Source: DATLSM01 sp049585815 (GTDB lineage Bacteria > Actinomycetota > Thermoleophilia > Solirubrobacterales > 70-9). Taken from it: a DNA stretch of 15,810 nucleotides. The notes beneath the pieces were generated by a model. That model was not told the DNA's origin, searched no databases, and was given only the letters and a program-made list of their open reading frames with translations. This document shows positions 12,885 to 15,810 of the stretch, in pieces; positions within the stretch are counted from its first letter, which is position 1; every line of letters begins with the position of its first letter. Both the position numbers and the translations under genes were made by a program. The stretch spans positions 1 through 15,810 of the forward strand of contig JBAVAR010000082.1 of the NCBI GenBank assembly GCA_049585815.1. Direction: 5' to 3'.

Positions 12885-14279
12885 GTGTCTGCCACCGACA
12901 CATTGACCGCCCCTGCGGCCGCGGCTCCCGAGGGAACTCCCGTCGAGGGGTCCGACGGCCTGCTGCTCCAGGTCAACGGCCATGTCGTTCCCAACTACGC
13001 TGCGACGATCGTCTCCTTCGAGGAGGGGGACGTGGTCAGCGGCAGGGTGGTCAGGATCGACAAGGACGAGGTCCTGGTTGACATCGGATACAAGTCGGAG
13101 GGCGTGATCCCCTCCGGCGAGCTCTCGATCCGCAAGTCGGTCGACCCGGCCGAAGAGGTCGAGCTGGGCGAGGAGCTGGACGCCCTCGTCCTCACCAAGG
13201 AAGATGCCGAGGGTCGCCTGATCCTCTCCAAGAAGCGCGCCCGCTTCGAGAAGGCGTGGCGCCGGATCGAGGCCGCCGCCGAGTCCGGCGAACCGGTCGA
13301 GGGCAGTGTGATCGAGGTCGTCAAGGGCGGCCTCATCCTCGACCTCGGGGTGCGGGGCTTCCTGCCCGCCTCCCTGGTCGACATCCGCCGCGTCCACAAC
13401 CTTGACGAGTTCATGGGCCAGAAGCTCGAGTGCAAAGTGATCGAGCTGAACCGCAGCCGCAACAACGTCGTCCTCTCGCGCCGCGCGGTCCTTGAGGAGG
13501 AGCGCAAGGAGGTCCGCGAGCAGATCCTCGGCCGCCTCGCTCCGGGCCAGGTTGTCGAAGGAAAGATCTCCAACATCGTCGACTTCGGCGCCTTCGTGGA
13601 TCTTGACGGAATCGACGGCCTGATCCACATCTCCGAGCTCTCCTGGAGCCACGTTAACCACCCGTCGGAGGTGGTCGCGATCGGTGACGACGTGCGGATC
13701 AAGGTCCTCGATATCGACCGCGACCGCCAGCGCATCTCGCTCGGCCTCAAGCAGACACAGGAGGACCCCTGGCAGCGCGTGGTCAGCACCCACCGCCCCG
13801 GAGACGTGCTGGAGGGAGTCGTGACCAAGGTCGTCGCCTTCGGTGCCTTCGTCGAAATCCTTCCCGGGGTTGAGGGGCTTGTCCACATCTCAGAGCTGGC
13901 CGACCATCATGTCGAGAATCCCAGCGAGGTAGTTGAGCCGGGCACCACGCTCAACGTCAAGATCCTCGAGATCGATGAGGAGCGCCGCCGTCTCTCGCTT
14001 TCCATCAAGCGGGTCGAGGACCAGAACATGCCGATGGGGGATCTGGGGGACCAGATTGAGGCGGCCGGACAGGCGGCGGAGGAGGTCGAAACGGTCACGC
14101 AGGAGGAGGACGAGGCGGACGAGGGCTCGACACCGAACTCGCCGGGCGATGGGGTGGGTGAGGTGCCCGCCGAGGAGCCGGTCGCCGAGGTCGAGGCCTC
14201 GGAGGCCGAGGAGTCCATAGAGCAGGAGCCGGCCCCGGAGGTCGAGATGCCCGCTGCTGAGGACCCCTCCGACTCCTAG
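12885..14279 (+). CDS. rpsA: 30S ribosomal protein S1
   Basis: 464 residues with four S1 RNA-binding OB-fold domains at about 46-117, 135-200, 219-288 and 305-374. Repeats 3 and 4 show the classic DFGAFVDLDGIDGLIHISELS and AFGAFVEILPGVEGLVHISELA type signatures with closing RISLGLK and RLSLSIK strands. Four repeats is the usual actinobacterial form, against six in E. coli. S1 recruits mRNA to the 30S subunit. The last 85 residues (about 380-464) are a disordered acidic tail rich in Glu, Ala, Asp and Pro. The GTG start has no Shine-Dalgarno and probably lies at the transcript 5' end. coaE follows after 9 bases. The neighbourhood polA, rpsA, coaE is known in Actinobacteria; here a divergent oxidoreductase gene interrupts it. 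Confidence 0.97.
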   Translation: MSATDTLTAPAAAAPEGTPVEGSDGLLLQVNGHVVPNYAATIVSFEEGDVVSGRVVRIDKDEVLVDIGYKSEGVIPSGELSIRKSVDPAEEVELGEELDALVLTKEDAEGRLILSKKRARFEKAWRRIEAAAESGEPVEGSVIEVVKGGLILDLGVRGFLPASLVDIRRVHNLDEFMGQKLECKVIELNRSRNNVVLSRRAVLEEERKEVREQILGRLAPGQVVEGKISNIVDFGAFVDLDGIDGLIHISELSWSHVNHPSEVVAIGDDVRIKVLDIDRDRQRISLGLKQTQEDPWQRVVSTHRPGDVLEGVVTKVVAFGAFVEILPGVEGLVHISELADHHVENPSEVVEPGTTLNVKILEIDEERRRLSLSIKRVEDQNMPMGDLGDQIEAAGQAAEEVETVTQEEDEADEGSTPNSPGDGVGEVPAEEPVAEVEASEAEESIEQEPAPEVEMPAAEDPSDS

Positions 14280-14288
14280 CTTCGGAAA

Positions 14289-14867
14289 ATGACGCTGACG
14301 GTCGGCCTCACCGGTGGCATCGCGGCCGGGAAGTCTGAGGCGCTCGCGGCATTTGAGCGACTCGGTGCGCAGACGATCTCCAGCGACGCCGTCGTCCATA
14401 GACTGCTCGACAGCGAACCGCTGTTTGGCAGAATCCTCGAGCGCTGGGGACCGGAGGTGGCCCGCGAGGGCAGGGTGGATCGCCACCGAATCGGGGAGAT
14501 CGTCTTCGCCGACCCCGAGCAGCTGACCTGGCTCGAGGCTCAGATCCATCCCCTTGTCGGTGAGCGTATCGGCGCCTGGTTGGGCACCCTGCCGGCGAGC
14601 GCCAAGGTTGCGGTGGCCGAGGTTCCACTCCTGTTCGAGGCCGAGATGGAGGCAGCATTCGACACCACCGTCGCCGTGATCGCCGCTGAGGATCTGCGCC
14701 GCTCGCGTGCTGAGGCACGCGGCCAGGCGCTGGTCGGCGAGCGCGAGGCCCGCCAGTTGCCGCAGGCTGACAAGGCGGCTCGCGCCGAGCATGTGGTGCG
14801 AAACGACGGCACTATCGAGGACCTCGAGAGGTCGTTGTCCGCCCTGATCGCGACCCTCAGCGGATGA
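14289..14867 (+). CDS. coaE: Dephospho-CoA kinase
   Basis: Last step of CoA synthesis: ATP-dependent phosphorylation of the 3'-hydroxyl of dephospho-CoA. It has 192 residues, the normal single-domain bacterial length. The P-loop is GLTGGIAAGKS at 7-17 (most relatives have GGIGSGKS). The substrate-binding Asp is in ISSDAVVH. Further blocks are IHPLVGERI, VAEVPLLFE and a C-terminal region with RQLPQADKAARAEHVVRNDG, corresponding to the usual R-Q-x5-K-x2-R-A-x3-x-x-N-x-G pattern. It lies 9 bases after rpsA, with no convincing Shine-Dalgarno, and shares an ATGA overlap with the lytic transglycosylase gene, suggesting one transcript. Confidence 0.95.
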   Translation: MTLTVGLTGGIAAGKSEALAAFERLGAQTISSDAVVHRLLDSEPLFGRILERWGPEVAREGRVDRHRIGEIVFADPEQLTWLEAQIHPLVGERIGAWLGTLPASAKVAVAEVPLLFEAEMEAAFDTTVAVIAAEDLRRSRAEARGQALVGEREARQLPQADKAARAEHVVRNDGTIEDLERSLSALIATLSG

Positions 14868-15424
14868 GGAAGTGGGCGATCGGAGGGGCGGCGGTTGCCG
14901 CCGGCGTGGCGGTCGCACTCCTGCTCGGCGTAGTCGGTGAGTTCGACCACGTGCTGCTTGAGCTCACCCTTCCGCTCCGCCACGAGGACATCATCCGCCA
15001 GCAGTCACATGAAAAGGGGGTCGACGCGGCACTGATCGCGGCCGTTATCTACTCGGAGTCCCGCTTTCGGGAAGAGACGTCTCCCGCGGGGGCGCGTGGC
15101 CTGATGCAGATCACGCCTGCCACGGCCAAGCAGATCGAGCGGCTCAGTGGCGGCACAACCTTCACGATGAGAGACCTATCTGACCCCGAACTCAATATCC
15201 GCTACGGCACCTACTATCTGCGCCAGCTTCTCGATCGCTACGGCGGCAACGAGGTTGCCGCCCTTGCCGCCTACAATGCCGGTCCCGGCAACGCCGACCG
15301 TTGGGGTGGGGCCTCACTGAGGCTGGGTGAGATCCCGCTGGCCCAGACCCGCGCCTACGTCGCCGAGGTTCTGGAAAAGCGCAAGGATTATCGGCAGAAG
15401 TACGCGAAGGAGCTGGGCTACTGA
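14864..15424 (+). CDS. Membrane-anchored lytic transglycosylase (SLT domain)
   Basis: 186 residues. It cuts the glycan strands of peptidoglycan outside the membrane. An N-terminal hydrophobic helix at about 6-25 (MRKWAIGGAA start) serves as membrane anchor or signal. The SLT domain covers about 40-165: the catalytic acid Glu65 in YSESRF, then SPAGARGLMQITP at 73-85, the LNIRYGTYYLRQLL helix and AYNAGPGNADRWGG at 136-149. These are the standard Slt70-like motifs without any fused domain. The start overlaps the coaE stop by ATGA. Its last codons contain the AAGGAG that probably serves the next gene. Confidence 0.94.
   Translation: MRKWAIGGAAVAAGVAVALLLGVVGEFDHVLLELTLPLRHEDIIRQQSHEKGVDAALIAAVIYSESRFREETSPAGARGLMQITPATAKQIERLSGGTTFTMRDLSDPELNIRYGTYYLRQLLDRYGGNEVAALAAYNAGPGNADRWGGASLRLGEIPLAQTRAYVAEVLEKRKDYRQKYAKELGY
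15407..15412 (+). promoter_or_regulatory. Shine-Dalgarno AAGGAG that sets a CTG start for the MFS gene
   Basis: AAGGAG lies inside the end of the transglycosylase gene, 8 bases before CTG 15421. It is the strongest Shine-Dalgarno I see in the window. No ATG, GTG or TTG is available in the MFS frame between its upstream stop (15328-15330) and the first transmembrane helix, so this site favours CTG as the initiator. Confidence 0.6.
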
Positions 15425-15810
15425 ACGCAGATACCCCGAGGCCCCGTGTCGCGGCCCTGGCGCTTGCCGTCGGCCTGGTGCTGGCCGACTCCTCGATCGT
15501 CGTCCTCGCCTTACCGCAGATCTACCGCGAGCTGAACACGAGCGTCGCGGGCGTCACCTGGGTGCTGGTCTCATTCAACCTGGTGATGGCGCTGGCCGCC
15601 GTGCCCGCCGCCCTGCTGGCGCGACGGGTGGGCCCGGCTCGGGCGGCGGCGGTCGGACTCGCGATCTTTGCTGGTGCCGGGCTCGCCTGCGGTCTCTCTG
15701 ACCAGCTCTCAACCCTGATCGTCGCCCGCTGTGTTCAGGCACTCGGCGGCGCCGCCGCGGTCACCGCGGCCCTGGAGCTGCTCCCCGCGACCGTCGGCTC
15801 AGAGGGTCGC
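15421..15810 (+). CDS. MFS transporter, DHA2/EmrB-QacA-like, 5' part (runs off window)
   Basis: An N-terminal 130 residues of a proton-driven membrane exporter are visible. The first helix runs from about residue 10 to 29, followed by ADSSIVVLALPQIYRELNTS and then TWVLVSFNLVMALAAVPAAL. This is the drug:H+ antiporter pattern, where helix 1 carries the conserved Asp and helix 2 begins with a Trp. A short RRVGPARA loop and a third helix follow, then IVARCVQALGGAAAV, matching the R-x-x-Q-G-x-G-A-like motif of helix 4. The probable start is CTG, overlapping the transglycosylase stop as CTGA and preceded by AAGGAG. The first GTG (15478) would cut into helix 1 and has no Shine-Dalgarno. Substrate unknown; drug efflux is only a family-level guess. 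Confidence 0.85.
   Translation, partial: MNADTPRPRVAALALAVGLVLADSSIVVLALPQIYRELNTSVAGVTWVLVSFNLVMALAAVPAALLARRVGPARAAAVGLAIFAGAGLACGLSDQLSTLIVARCVQALGGAAAVTAALELLPATVGSEGR

Noticed and set aside
12846..13886. N-terminal extension of the oxidoreductase frame by about 347 codons
   Set aside because: The extension is antisense to three S1 domains of rpsA. The FAD-binding fold begins right after ATG 12845, which also has a -10-like element.
13890..14918. 342-codon - strand frame across rpsA 3' end and coaE
   Set aside because: Antisense to two confident genes, no domain seen, composition of a shadow frame.
1..15810. CRISPR array, tRNA, rRNA, insertion sequence, integrase or toxin-antitoxin pair
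   Set aside because: I looked on both strands and found no regularly spaced long repeats, no cloverleaf-like segment, no transposase-like protein and no terminal inverted repeats; nearly all bases belong to housekeeping-type genes.

Overview
The window is GC-rich, almost fully coding chromosomal DNA from a high-GC actinobacterium. The order polA, rpsA, coaE, close to a trp cluster, is an arrangement known from Actinobacteria such as Mycobacterium. The style of several proteins (a DUF6941-like protein, a short lipoprotein with a receptor-lobe-like sequence, an ACT-domain malic enzyme) points towards Thermoleophilia/Solirubrobacterales. That placement is inference from protein character, not from a database search. 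I see no mobile element, CRISPR array, tRNA, rRNA or integrase, and no gap longer than about 100 bases without a gene. The window reads as core genome, not as an accessory island.

Layout. Bases 1-4471 hold a tryptophan biosynthesis cluster on the + strand: the 3' part of trpC, an inserted HtrA/DegP-type membrane-anchored serine protease, then trpF, trpB and trpA, the last three joined by 4-base ATGA overlaps. A 48-residue two-helix membrane protein follows (4484-4630). It converges on a phosphofructokinase gene on the - strand (4640-5674), which is divergent from a small lipoprotein gene (5699-6163). The lipoprotein gene converges on a - strand pair: an ACT-domain malic enzyme followed by a TIGR01777-type NAD-dependent epimerase (8560 down to 6174, GTGA overlap). 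Divergent from that pair, a DUF6941-like gene is coupled by one base to polA (9073-11697). A geranylgeranyl-reductase-like FAD oxidoreductase (- strand, 12845-11631) overlaps the 3' end of polA tail to tail and shares a 39-base divergent promoter region with rpsA (12885-14279). rpsA is followed by coaE, a lytic transglycosylase and the start of an MFS exporter, all closely packed on the + strand.

Working together. trpC, trpF, trpB and trpA supply four consecutive catalytic steps to tryptophan. Phosphofructokinase and malic enzyme are glycolytic and anaplerotic steps. polA, rpsA and coaE are housekeeping replication, translation and CoA functions. HtrA, the lytic transglycosylase, the lipoprotein and the MFS protein act at the envelope.

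Most notable signals. (1) Three 11-base tandem half-sites precede htrA, like an OmpR/PhoB-family operator. (2) A -10-like hexamer recurs 6-10 bases before start codons that mostly lack a usable Shine-Dalgarno, suggesting leaderless or near-leaderless transcription, including two very tight divergent promoter pairs. (3) The phosphofructokinase has His where Gly or Asp normally marks ATP or PPi use. (4) The MFS gene has a probable CTG start supported by a strong Shine-Dalgarno. (5) polA and the oxidoreductase overlap at their 3' ends. I did not find a clearly new multi-gene system.
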